Made by a program: the position numbers and the translations under genes
Part shown: piece after piece, positions 1 through 8,168 of the stretch
How positions within the stretch are numbered: position 1 is the stretch's first letter
Layout: each line of letters opens with the position of its first letter
The notes under the pieces: model-generated
Told to the model about the DNA's origin: nothing
The model's input: the letters and a program-made list of their open reading frames with translations, nothing else
The model's database searches: none
Assembly (NCBI RefSeq): GCF_900111805.1
Contig: NZ_FOJN01000008.1
Span: 1-64,000 of the forward strand
Source: Rhodococcoides kroppenstedtii
GTDB lineage: Bacteria > Actinomycetota > Actinomycetes > Mycobacteriales > Mycobacteriaceae
Length of the DNA: 64,000 bases
Direction: 5' to 3'

Positions 1-427
1 TGCGTACCGACCTCGTCGTAGACGCACTGCAGATGGCGCTGTGGCGACGCCACCCCGATACCGGGACGATCATGCACTCGGACCGCGGATCTCAATACAC
101 CAGTTGGGTTTTCGGTCAACGACTGCGCACGGCAGGACTGCTCGGGTCGATGGGTCGGGTGGCCTCGAGCGTCGACAACACGATGATGGAGTCGTTCTGG
201 TCGACGATGCAACGCGAGCTGCTCGACACCCGATCGTGGGACAGCCGAGACCAGCTTGCCTCCGCGATCTTCGAATGGATCGAGGCCTGGTACAACCCGC
301 ATCGCCGGCACTCCGGGATCGGCTACTCCTCGCCAGTGGACTACGAACACGCCTACCATCGACGGGTCACCTCACAAGTGGCCTGAACACCCAACCCGAA
401 CTGTCCGGGAAACCGGGTCAAGCTCCA
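1..427 (+). mobile_element. 3' part of an IS3-family insertion sequence
   Basis: The left part of the element lies outside the window. What is seen is the 3' end of a DDE transposase followed by about 40 non-coding bases. The proposed right terminal repeat lies around 400-427 and contains the CCGG-GAAA-CCGG palindrome. The exact end and the target duplication cannot be set because the left end is missing. The element points at the 3' end of the beta-helix relic on the other strand, so the insertion probably removed the original end of that gene. Confidence 0.75.
3..386 (+). CDS. IS3-family transposase (orfB), C-terminal fragment
   Basis: This is the C-terminal part of a retroviral-type integrase-core transposase; the frame is open from base 3, so the start is upstream of the window. 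The visible residues include the HSDRGSQY box with the second catalytic Asp, the SVDNTMMESFW stretch with the catalytic Glu, and the YNxxRRHSGIGYSSP ending typical of IS3 orfB products. In the family this protein, made with orfA by -1 frameshifting, cuts and joins the element ends. No internal stop is seen, so this part could be functional. It is the only transposase in the window. Confidence 0.9.
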   Translation, partial: RTDLVVDALQMALWRRHPDTGTIMHSDRGSQYTSWVFGQRLRTAGLLGSMGRVASSVDNTMMESFWSTMQRELLDTRSWDSRDQLASAIFEWIEAWYNPHRRHSGIGYSSPVDYEHAYHRRVTSQVA

Positions 428-1353
428 ATTACAGCCAGCTGCGCCTGCTGGAACGACATTCCATTGAACAGGTGCGTGTGTCCGCTCTTGTTCGAGGCGA
501 AGGTGGTCGACTCGTTGTACGTCACGTCGTAGCTGTTGAGCTGTCGGCAGATCTTGAGATCGACGCCGGCGGCCTCGGCGGAGTTGGCACCGAACGCATC
601 CATGCGACCGCCGTTCCGCGTCGTCTGGTTCACCTGTCCGGACATCAGGACGCAGATCGACTGGGCCGAGTCGTTTCGACGTTCGACCACCATGCCGTAG
701 AACTCCATGATCTGGATCGGGTCGAGGGCGTCGACACCGCCGCCCTGGAACCAGATCTGGGCACCGGCGAAGTTGTACACACGGACGCAGTCCCACTTGG
801 CGTGCCACAGGCCGGATGAGCCGGCTTTGGAGGTCCCTCGGCGGGCCCAGATGTGTATTTCGTGCTGGCCCGCGTTACCGGCGGCGACGATGCCAATGTC
901 TTTGAGCATGGTGTGCTGGGTGATGCCCTCGGCGATTCCGAAGACGAACGTGTTCGCGCTGCCGGCGACTGCGGTGATGATCGATTGCTCGCGACCGTCG
1001 CCGTAGATCATGAACCCGGAACGGAACAGCAGCCCGTCTGCTCGGTAGTTCGCTTTGGGCAGGTAGACGCTGCACGAGTTGGCTGCGGCGTAGTCAATTG
1101 CCGCCTGGATCGCGGCGGAGTCGTTAGTGGTGCCGTCGCCCTTGGCGCCGAAGTCCTTCCCGTTGATCGCAATTTCGTGAGCGCGAGTGGCACGACGGAG
1201 GTTGCGGGTCTGGGTAGACCCGTCGCCGCCCTAGACGTATCCCCGCACGTCGACCACCAATTCCCCGCTACCGAGCGAGGTGGTGTTAGCGAGCAATTTC
1301 GCCAGGGTCTTGCGATACCAGGGTCGCGCCCCAGCCTCGAAGGGGTTGGCCAT
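418..1353 (-). pseudogene. Right-handed beta-helix (pectate-lyase-superfamily) protein, broken
   Basis: The reading frame starts with ATG at 1353 behind an AGGAA site and reads MANPFEAGARPWYRK for about 40 codons. It then meets TAG at 1231-1233 and continues in the same frame, without any ATG, GTG or TTG until 1011. The continuation contains KDFGAKGDGTTNDSAAIQ, the N-terminal signature of Pectate_lyase_3-like beta-helix proteins, so the stop splits a once continuous gene. The 3' end runs into the IS3-family element; the last codons before TGA at 418 are probably element sequence. Such proteins bind or cleave polysaccharides and also occur as phage tail spikes. Two intact relatives lie at 46.5-49.2 kb. 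Expression of a downstream part from a non-standard start is possible but unsupported. Confidence 0.7.
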
Positions 1354-1617
1354 CAGTATTCCGTTCCTGCGTCGAATCCGCCGCCGCCGCCGGCGCCGGT
1401 CGTCCTGGTCCAGGCCGCCGACTCGGTGGCGTCGAAGGTGGTGCGGGTGGTGCCCGCGGTGATGCGGGTGCCGATGGATCCGTCGGGGAGAATGCGCAGC
1501 GCGCCCGCGGCAACCGGGGTCTCCTTCACCCAGAGGGGGCATAGTTTTGGTCAGCGACACCTTCGTCAAGGATTCCGGCGCCCAGATCGAAGCTCCTGCC
1601 GACCGGGAGTTCTTCAA
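1353..1617 (-). pseudogene. Small phage-tail-like protein remnant with frameshift
   Basis: Two frames together give one sensible product. The first, from a TTG at 1617 just after the esterase-like gene, reads LKNSRSAGASIWAPESLTKVSLTKT. The second continues PLWVKETPVAAGALRILPDG and ends GGGGGFDAGTEY at a TGA that overlaps the ATG of the next gene (TGATG). One missing base near 1535-1545 separates them. The glycine-rich ending and the position between an SGNH protein and a beta-helix protein resemble actinophage minor tail modules. That resemblance is from memory, not from a search. If one base is restored the product is about 87 residues. Confidence 0.45.
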
Positions 1618-1626
1618 CTCGCTGAA

Positions 1627-2490
1627 TCAGACGAGTGCGCGGTACACCTCGAACATCCGCCGCCCCAGCTCCCGCTGGCCGGTCGCGCTGTAGTGCCGAT
1701 CCTCGGCGCTGTTCGTCATGCCGGCCGGGCCGGGGACGAAGGCGCACATTGGATGCCGAGTGGGGGTATCGACGTGAACGGCGTTGATGGCCGGGTACTT
1801 CCGGTGCCCCACAGCCATCTCTTCGGGGACCATGCCACCGAGGATCACGGGGACGGGCCCGTACCGCTCACGGAGGAGCGTCAGCAGCCGGTCGAGCTTC
1901 GTGCGGTACACAGCTGCGTCGAGCAGCGGAACGTCGGATTCGCCCTGATGCCAGAGGATTGCAGTCAGAATGTTGCGGGGGTCCGTCGCCAACGCGGAGT
2001 CGATCTGCCGCACGGCCCGCCGGTACAGATTGACCCGCGTTCGCGTGTCGTCCGCATCCCAGGTGAACCCGTTCTTCGGAGCGAAGGACGTGTCACCCCG
2101 TGCATACGGCACCAGCAGGACGCGGTCGCCGCCGTCCGCGGCGAGAAGCGAGGCGAACGTGCTGCCGAATCCGACGCGCTTGCCGGGAACGTCGTGCAGC
2201 AGCGGTTCGCCCCCCAGCAGGATCGTTCCCTTGCGCCGTCCCGCCGACGGCCACTGGTGGACACGCGGGTCCGGGGCGTCGAGGCCGGCGCGGTCGAGGC
2301 CGAGCCCCGAGCCGTACGCATTGGATTGTCCGAGCACGGCCACGACCCGGTAGGGCCCGCTGTTCGGGGGCGCCGGCGTTCCCGAGGCTCGCGCACGGAT
2401 GACGACTTCCTTGGCTCGGGTGATCAGTCGCTCACGCCACGGGGAGTCGCCGTGGCGCTGCCGGTCCAGAATGTCGTCGGGGTCGCTCAC
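1627..2490 (-). CDS. SGNH / sialate-O-acetylesterase-like carbohydrate esterase
   Basis: The 287-residue product carries VLGQSNAYGSG near residue 55, which holds the nucleophile Ser of the SASA (DUF303, CE6-like) family, a conserved WHQGESDV block near residue 180 and a late Asp/His region (AEDRHYSATG). Family members remove acetyl groups from sugars. No signal peptide is seen, so the protein may act inside the cell on lipid-linked sugars, or be a tail-type protein released otherwise. The GTG start directly follows the TAG of the GDP-mannose dehydratase, which implies one operon. Two O-acetyltransferases in the same locus make an acetylation/deacetylation role plausible (inference). Confidence 0.75.
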   Translation of the reverse strand: MSDPDDILDRQRHGDSPWRERLITRAKEVVIRARASGTPAPPNSGPYRVVAVLGQSNAYGSGLGLDRAGLDAPDPRVHQWPSAGRRKGTILLGGEPLLHDVPGKRVGFGSTFASLLAADGGDRVLLVPYARGDTSFAPKNGFTWDADDTRTRVNLYRRAVRQIDSALATDPRNILTAILWHQGESDVPLLDAAVYRTKLDRLLTLLRERYGPVPVILGGMVPEEMAVGHRKYPAINAVHVDTPTRHPMCAFVPGPAGMTNSAEDRHYSATGQRELGRRMFEVYRALV

Positions 2491-3525
2491 CTAGGTCACG
2501 CCCTCCGCGAGTAGTGCGCGGTCGTGCTCGACCATGGCCGCCACGACGTGCTCGAACGAATGCGTCGGCGTCCATCCCAAAACCTCTTTCGCCTTCGACG
2601 CATCGCCCACCACGACGGCGGCGTCGGCGGGGCGGAGGAGGTCCTCGTCCAGAGTGACCACGCTGCGCCAGTCGGCGATACCGACGGCCGAGAACGCCGC
2701 AGCGACGAAGTCCTCGATGGTGCGGGCGTGGCCGGTGGCGACCACGAAGTCGTCCGCGACACCGCGGACGGCCATGGCGGCCATGGCCTCGACGTAGTCC
2801 GGCGCCCATCCCCAGTCCCTGGCGAGGCGCACGTCGCCGAGCGCCAGCGAATCCTGGCGCCCCGCGGCGATGGCCGCAGCGGCCTTGGTGATCTTTCGGG
2901 TCACAAAGGTATCCGGGCGCCGGGGTGATTCGTGGTTGTACAAAATGGCGTTGATGCCGGCGAGCCCCTTGGACCGATACACCTGAACCAGGCTGTGCGA
3001 CATGGCTTTCGTGGCGCCGTACGGAGAAGTGGGGACGACCGGCGTCGATTCGTCCTGCCGCGCGACGCCGGATCCGGCGAAGATCTCGGCCGACGACGCG
3101 TTGACGAACACCACCGGCTTGTCGGCGTCGTCCTGCAGGTGAACCGCCGCGTTCAACAGTGCGGCCGCGGACACCGAGTTGACCCGGGTGGTCAGCACGG
3201 GGTCGTTCCAGGACTTCCACACCGACGAGATCCCGGCGAGGTGAAAGATGTGGTCCGGCCGAACATCTGCGACGGCAGCGGCGGCCACGTCGGGGTCCGA
3301 GACATCGCCGAAGCGCACGTCGACACCATCCAGGAACTCCTCGTAGGGCGGCGCGTCACGGTCCGGACGAGTGATGCCGTGCACCGTCCACCCACGCCGT
3401 AAGAGGAGTTGCGCCAGGTACGTTCCGTCCTGGCCGGCCACTCCGGTGATGAGGGCGACGGGGCTCGAAGGCGGAGGGCCGGATTCGGCATCACGGTCGC
3501 GCATGGCGACAGTATGCCCCGTCAT
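2491..3525 (-). CDS. gmd: GDP-mannose 4,6-dehydratase (first copy)
   Basis: An extended short-chain dehydrogenase of 344 residues that would convert GDP-mannose to GDP-4-keto-6-deoxymannose. Visible are the nucleotide-binding ITGVAGQDGTYL, the active-site segment NASSAEIF, the SPYGATKA Tyr/Lys pair and the NHESPRR signature of GMD enzymes. The start is set at 3525 because that ATG overlaps the TGA of the upstream glycosyltransferase (ATGA) and has a GAGG site; an upstream GTG at 3555 would overlap more. No GDP-fucose synthase or rhamnose reductase is seen in the window, so the final sugar is open. A second copy lies at 11.1 kb; the two clearly differ. Confidence 0.9.
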   Translation of the reverse strand: MTGHTVAMRDRDAESGPPPSSPVALITGVAGQDGTYLAQLLLRRGWTVHGITRPDRDAPPYEEFLDGVDVRFGDVSDPDVAAAAVADVRPDHIFHLAGISSVWKSWNDPVLTTRVNSVSAAALLNAAVHLQDDADKPVVFVNASSAEIFAGSGVARQDESTPVVPTSPYGATKAMSHSLVQVYRSKGLAGINAILYNHESPRRPDTFVTRKITKAAAAIAAGRQDSLALGDVRLARDWGWAPDYVEAMAAMAVRGVADDFVVATGHARTIEDFVAAAFSAVGIADWRSVVTLDEDLLRPADAAVVVGDASKAKEVLGWTPTHSFEHVVAAMVEHDRALLAEGVT

Positions 3526-4715
3526 CGGCCTCGGGTCGTCGGGGCGCGAAACCACGTTCCCTTGCTCGAGGCCGCCCCCGCGGTGGTCGGCTGTGTCGGG
3601 AGGGCGACGGCGCGAACGTCCACCATCGGCACGGCACCGGCTCCGACGGCCCGCGCGACAGGAGGTGCGCCGTCGCCGAGCCTCCGCTCGGCGAAGGCGT
3701 ACGCGGCGGAGAGGCGGGTCTGCATGCGCGAGAACGAGAAATCCTGTGCGATGCGGGAGCTGCGGCGAACCACGTCGGCGTGGAAGTCGGCGTCGGCGAA
3801 GAATCGGTTCGTGGTCGCCGCCACCTCAGACACCGTGGCGCCGGCCAGGGGATAGCCGAGAGCCGCCATGCTCGGAATCGAGCGGCACAGCACGGGGCAC
3901 CCCATCACCGAGGCTTCGATGGTGGAGAGCGGCGCCCCTTCCCACGCCGCGCTGTGGAGGTAGAGGCCGGCGGACCTCAGCAGGGACCGTGTGCGCGCGG
4001 GATCGACCCACCCGGTGATGCGTACTCCCGCCCGGTCGAGATGGTGGCGGCCCTCGTCGCCCTCGCCGATCCAGACGTAGTCGAACCTGCCGGTGCCCAG
4101 CTGCTCGGCGACGGCGGCAAAGAACTGTGGGTCCTTCTGGTCGGCGACGCGCCCCACCATCACGATGGTGGGTTTCGACCCGCTCGGAGCCACGGTGTCG
4201 TCGTCGACGGGTGCCACGTCCGGCGCGCTCACGGGCGTGGCGCAGTTGGGCACCTCTCGGATGGGCAAGGCCGACCGCAGGTGGTGACCGAGTTCGGCCT
4301 CGCGTGGACCGACGGCCATGAGCATCTGCGGGCGCTGAGCCAGCATCCGCTCCACGGACCAGTACACCGCCCGCTTCATCGCGGGGCGGCCGGTCTCCAT
4401 CGCGTAACAGTGCGGCGAGTAGACGATGCGGATACCGCTGGGAAGCAACGCGCGTAACAGGCCCGCGTAACTCGAATGCAAATGCACGATGTCGGCTCGC
4501 TGCTGCAGAACGAATGCACGCGCCTCGAAAAGAAAACCAAACAGTCCACCGCGGTATTCGACGAATCGCGCGGAAACCGGCACGTCGAAGGTTTCGTGGC
4601 CCGCTCGCGCACGGGCGAAGATCAGATGCTCATGATCGTCGGTCGCCTGAACGTAATTGATGATGGCGCTGCGCAACCCGCCACCGAAGGCTTCCGAGAC
4701 GTGGATGATCCTCAT
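3522..4715 (-). CDS. GT4-type glycosyltransferase
   Basis: A GT-B fold transferase of 397 residues. It starts MRIIHVSEAFGGGLRSAI, has a donor-domain start IVMVGRVADQKDP near residue 180 and the E-x7-E type site WEGAPLSTIEASVMGCPV near residue 265. The enzyme would add a sugar to a lipid-linked oligosaccharide at the inner face of the membrane; donor and acceptor cannot be read from sequence. The C-terminal 40 residues are Ala/Pro-rich and poorly conserved-looking. It is the first gene of the leftward operon with gmd and the esterase-like gene, and its upstream region is shared with the divergent acetyltransferase gene. Confidence 0.85.
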   Translation of the reverse strand: MRIIHVSEAFGGGLRSAIINYVQATDDHEHLIFARARAGHETFDVPVSARFVEYRGGLFGFLFEARAFVLQQRADIVHLHSSYAGLLRALLPSGIRIVYSPHCYAMETGRPAMKRAVYWSVERMLAQRPQMLMAVGPREAELGHHLRSALPIREVPNCATPVSAPDVAPVDDDTVAPSGSKPTIVMVGRVADQKDPQFFAAVAEQLGTGRFDYVWIGEGDEGRHHLDRAGVRITGWVDPARTRSLLRSAGLYLHSAAWEGAPLSTIEASVMGCPVLCRSIPSMAALGYPLAGATVSEVAATTNRFFADADFHADVVRRSSRIAQDFSFSRMQTRLSAAYAFAERRLGDGAPPVARAVGAGAVPMVDVRAVALPTQPTTAGAASSKGTWFRAPTTRGR

Positions 4716-4933
4716 AGAACCGCTGCTTCCGGGTAAGCGATCGCATCATGACAAGAGCCTCGATCCCGACCCGCAAAAGGGTATTGGCCTGCACGCTTTT
4801 TCGCAACCGGTGGAGAATCCGAGTGACATCAATCACAGTATCATTCCCGGGCCAATCCCGTCGGCCGTCGTTCGGATAATTTTTACCCGCAATCGACAGG
4901 CGCGATCAGAGCGAGTCAGACGGAGGAAACACC
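4716..4933. promoter_or_regulatory. Divergent promoter region, glycosyltransferase / acetyltransferase
   Basis: The 218 bases between two divergent genes are AT-richer than the flanks. On the + strand TAATTT at about 4878 is a possible -10 element for the acetyltransferase. On the - strand GATACT near 4845 could serve the glycosyltransferase operon. Neither has a convincing -35 box. The + gene has a strong GGAGGAAAC ribosome site. No palindrome of note was found. Confidence 0.35.
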
Positions 4934-5554
4934 ATGACGGTTCCGGATTCCGGCCCGATCGACACGGCCGATCGGTCGCCGTCCCCGGTGACCAAGCCCC
5001 CGAAGAAGTTCGGCACCGAAGTGCCCACCAATGCGCGGGAACAGATCGGCGAGCGCCTCTTCAACTTCGCAGTGACTCACATCCCGTCGCACACGATTCG
5101 TCAAGCCTGGCTGCGCGCGTTCGGCGCCCGCATCGGCAAGGGCACCTCGATCATGATGGGCACCCGCGTCCACGGCCTTCAGCAGATCGTCATCGGGAAC
5201 AACTGCTCCATCGGCTCGCGGTGCCTGCTCGACGCCCGCGGTGATCTGGTGATCGAGGACGACGTGGTGATCGCCTCGGACGTTCACCTCATCAGCGGTC
5301 AGCACGTGGTGGACTCGGACGATTTCGGCCGCTACCACTCGCCGATCACCATCGGACACCACGCCTGGATCGCCAGCCGCGCCATGGTGGTGGTGGGCGT
5401 CGACATCGGCTACGGCGCGGTGGTGGGGGCGGCATCGCTGGTTCGCGACGACGTCGAACCCATGGAGATCGTGGCCGGCGTACCCGCGAAGCACCGAGGT
5501 GTCCGCAAGTCCACGCTCGACTACCACCCGACTTTCCGGCCACTGCTGTACTGA
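4934..5554 (+). CDS. Left-handed beta-helix O-acetyltransferase (WcaF/LacA type)
   Basis: A 206-residue hexapeptide-repeat acyltransferase; repeats such as [27 protein letters not shown] and [13 protein letters not shown] build the beta-helix, and the QHVVDSDD block holds the likely catalytic His. Family members move acetyl from acetyl-CoA to a sugar hydroxyl. The N-terminal 35 residues are Pro-rich and absent from its paralogue at 12.1 kb; the two share an identical C-terminal [15 protein letters not shown]. The start is fixed by a GGAGGAAAC site eight bases ahead. It stands alone between leftward genes, so it is probably transcribed separately. Confidence 0.88.
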   Translation: MTVPDSGPIDTADRSPSPVTKPPKKFGTEVPTNAREQIGERLFNFAVTHIPSHTIRQAWLRAFGARIGKGTSIMMGTRVHGLQQIVIGNNCSIGSRCLLDARGDLVIEDDVVIASDVHLISGQHVVDSDDFGRYHSPITIGHHAWIASRAMVVVGVDIGYGAVVGAASLVRDDVEPMEIVAGVPAKHRGVRKSTLDYHPTFRPLLY

Positions 5555-5591
5555 CCCGCCGGCCTGATCGACCGACGCCGTGCCGAGCCGG

Positions 5592-6785
5592 TCAGCAATC
5601 GTCGGGCGCGTCCATGCCGGCGAATCGTTCGCCCAGCCATGTGACCGAGGCGTTCCCGTCGACGTCCGCGTGACCCTTGTCCGGCTGGAACGAGATCGCG
5701 ACCGTGCTCCCGCTGTCACAGGACTGCTCGAGCGCGGCGCGAGTCCACTCCGGGTCGATGTACGTGTCCTCGCCGCCGTAGTAGACGGTCATGGGTGCCG
5801 CGGCGCGGGTGCCCTCCACGGCCCAGGACTCCAGGATCCCGCGCAGCCGGTCCGCGGCGTCCGGTGACGTCGGCCGAAGATCGTTCGGCTCCACGGCATT
5901 CAAGGCGCGGGCGCGGTCCGCTGCGAGCGGGCCCGCGCACACCGCCAGGGCGTCCCACGACGCCGCGAGCGACTCGCTGCGGTACTGGTCCAGGTCGAGG
6001 TCCGGGAAGGTGGCGGCGACGCGGTTGAGCAACCAGATGTACGCCGCGTTCTGATCGTCGGTGAGCGTGCCGGCCTCGGCCTTGTTCACGAGTCCCGAGA
6101 CATCCGCCGCGGGAACCAGACTCACGGTACCGACCAGCGACAGCTCGGGGGCGTACTCGCCGGCTTGCTCGTTGGCGGACCAGGTGGCGCCGCCGCCCTG
6201 CGATCCGCCGAATGCAGCCCACCGCGTGGACACCCCGCCCACCGTCTTGCGCAGGGCGCGGACGGAGTCGATGACGTTCCGGCCGGCCGTGCGTGCGTCG
6301 AGGTACGGGTGAACGCCCGGCGTCCCGAGCCCCTGATAGTCGGTGGCCGCCACGGCGAAGCCGAGCTTCAGGTAGCTCGCGATCAGCGCGGTCCCGCCCG
6401 CGAGATCGGGCGTGGACGTGGGTGCGCAGCTCTCCAGGATCCCGGTGGTGCCGTGGGCGAACGCGATGACCGGCCACCCTCCGGCAGGCGGTGCACCCGC
6501 GGGCGTGAACACCGCGCCGCTCACCTCGGTATCGCTGCCGTCGACGGCCGAGGTGGATCGGTAGACCACCTTGACCGCCCGAGCGCCGAGAGCGCGGATC
6601 CCGTCGTCGATGGCGGGCATCGTCTGCGCGGACACCAGAGTCCCGGGTCCGGTCCCTGAAAGATCGGCCCCCACCACGGGTTGGGGCTCCGGCACCGGTT
6701 CACCGCCCGTGTCACGGGCACACCCGGAAACCAGGACAACGAGCGCTGCGAGCGCGGCGCCCACCGCGGTCGACCTTCGACCCAT
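5592..6785 (-). CDS. Secreted lipoprotein lipase (LIP family), copy 1
   Basis: A 397-residue secretory lipase of the PF03583 type. The ATG at 6785 follows a GGGGGA ribosome site and begins a lipoprotein signal peptide with lipobox LVSGC (Cys22). The nucleophile elbow is GGSQGG near residue 185, followed by late Asp and His (DKGHADVDG). The family hydrolyses triacylglycerols or other acyl esters; the lipobox predicts anchoring outside the membrane. It is the last of three tandem paralogues transcribed leftward after a chain-length-type gene. The link with the polysaccharide genes suggests ester trimming in the envelope, but no substrate can be assigned. Confidence 0.85.
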   Translation of the reverse strand: MGRRSTAVGAALAALVVLVSGCARDTGGEPVPEPQPVVGADLSGTGPGTLVSAQTMPAIDDGIRALGARAVKVVYRSTSAVDGSDTEVSGAVFTPAGAPPAGGWPVIAFAHGTTGILESCAPTSTPDLAGGTALIASYLKLGFAVAATDYQGLGTPGVHPYLDARTAGRNVIDSVRALRKTVGGVSTRWAAFGGSQGGGATWSANEQAGEYAPELSLVGTVSLVPAADVSGLVNKAEAGTLTDDQNAAYIWLLNRVAATFPDLDLDQYRSESLAASWDALAVCAGPLAADRARALNAVEPNDLRPTSPDAADRLRGILESWAVEGTRAAAPMTVYYGGEDTYIDPEWTRAALEQSCDSGSTVAISFQPDKGHADVDGNASVTWLGERFAGMDAPDDC

Positions 6786-6828
6786 CACGTCCCCCGTTTC
6801 CCTCCGCGCGAGCCCGCACGGGCCGCTG

Positions 6829-8130
6829 TCACCGCGCACAGCCGTTCTCGGCCCGTTGCCCGTCGAATCGGGCACCGATCCACGGAAAAGCCTGCGCCGC
6901 ATCGATGTCGCCGTGACCCTCACCGGGACGGAGAAACCACGAGATGGAGCTCCCCAGCTCGCAGCCTCGCTGCAGGGCCGACTCTATCCAGCTCTGATCG
7001 ACCAGGCGATCGGCCGAGCCGTAGATCACGATCATCGGCGCGGCCGCACGCTGACGGGGCACCGCGATCTCCCGGAGCCACCCGGACATCCGCTCGGCGG
7101 CCGCGTCGTTCACCGGCACCAGATCGGCGGCCGATGCGGTCTCGAGGAAGTCGACGGCCTCGGGGATGCGAGGGCCCGTGCAGAGAACCAGCAGGTCCCT
7201 CTTCTCGTACATCTCGCCGCGCACGTAATCGCTCAGCACCAGATCCGGATGCAGCGTCGCTTTCATCGACATGATCGCCAACAGATACAGGTGCAGTTGG
7301 TCCTGCGTCAGGGTGCCGGCCGCGGCTTTCCGGGGTAGCTCGGACGCGTCGACCATCGGCACCCACGAGGCGGCGCCCACCAGATCGAGTCCGTCGCCGT
7401 AGGTCGAGGCCTGCTCGTTGGCGGCCCAGGTGGCCAGGCCGCCCAGCGATCCGCCGAACGCCGCCCACTGCCGTCCGACGGAGGGCACCAGGTCGGCCGC
7501 GGCGCGGACGCCGTCGATCACGTTCCGGCCCAACGGCGCAGCATCGAGCAGCGCGTGGGCGATGGCCGAGCCGCCGGCGCCGCCGAGTCCCTCGTAGTCC
7601 GAGGCCACGACGAGGTAGTTGTTGAGCAGTAGTGCGGCGATGGGGAGCCACTGCTCCTTGAGGTCGTCGTAGAGCGACGGCCCGCAGTTCGGGGCGATGC
7701 CGGTGAAGCCGTGATTGAACGCGACCACCTTCCACCCGCCCTCGGGTGCCGCGCCGCCGGGAACGAAGACGCTCCCCGTCACCTCGACCGGGCCGCCGCC
7801 GATCGCGGCGGTGGACATGTAGCGGATGCGATAGGCCGTGGCCCCGGTGTCCGTGACGGTGTCGATCACCGAGTCGAAAGGTTCGACGGCGGTGAGCGAT
7901 CCGGGCTCGGTGCCGCCCAACTTGGGGAAGAGGCTCGCATCGGCCGATTCCGACGGTGTGGACGCGACCGGCGCACGGCTGGTGGTGAACGACGCGGTCG
8001 ATCTGTCGGATTCGTCCACCGGCGCGGCCGAGCAGGACACCATCACGGCCGCCGTCGCCAGGATCGCTGACACCCGCAACGCCGTACCCGGGACACCACC
8101 CGATATTCGTTGCCTCACAGACGTCTTCAC
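6829..8130 (-). CDS. Secreted lipoprotein lipase (LIP family), copy 2
   Basis: A 433-residue paralogue of its neighbours. The GTG at 8130 is preceded by a GGAGATC site and starts a signal peptide ending in VMVSC (Cys33). The nucleophile motif is GGSLGG and the late His lies in GEGHGDID. A disulfide pair is likely from the conserved NCGPSLYDD and RGCELGSS cysteines. The frame stays open far upstream of 8130, but that stretch is antisense-like sequence of the third lipase, so the longer start is rejected. Only 43 bases separate it from copy 1, consistent with a shared transcript. Confidence 0.83.
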   Translation of the reverse strand: MKTSVRQRISGGVPGTALRVSAILATAAVMVSCSAAPVDESDRSTASFTTSRAPVASTPSESADASLFPKLGGTEPGSLTAVEPFDSVIDTVTDTGATAYRIRYMSTAAIGGGPVEVTGSVFVPGGAAPEGGWKVVAFNHGFTGIAPNCGPSLYDDLKEQWLPIAALLLNNYLVVASDYEGLGGAGGSAIAHALLDAAPLGRNVIDGVRAAADLVPSVGRQWAAFGGSLGGLATWAANEQASTYGDGLDLVGAASWVPMVDASELPRKAAAGTLTQDQLHLYLLAIMSMKATLHPDLVLSDYVRGEMYEKRDLLVLCTGPRIPEAVDFLETASAADLVPVNDAAAERMSGWLREIAVPRQRAAAPMIVIYGSADRLVDQSWIESALQRGCELGSSISWFLRPGEGHGDIDAAQAFPWIGARFDGQRAENGCAR

Positions 8131-8168
8131 CGATCTCCGAACCTTGCTGTCGGCTCCTGCTCGCACTG

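Noticed and set aside
853-2514. A long open frame of 553 codons on the + strand.
   Set aside because: It lies opposite the esterase-like and beta-helix genes, has no ribosome site and gives a low-complexity Val/Arg/Gly-rich product; it is a GC-rich shadow frame.
4630-4836. A 68-codon leftward frame over the promoter region of the glycosyltransferase.
   Set aside because: No ribosome site or recognisable feature, and it overlaps the real gene start in another frame.
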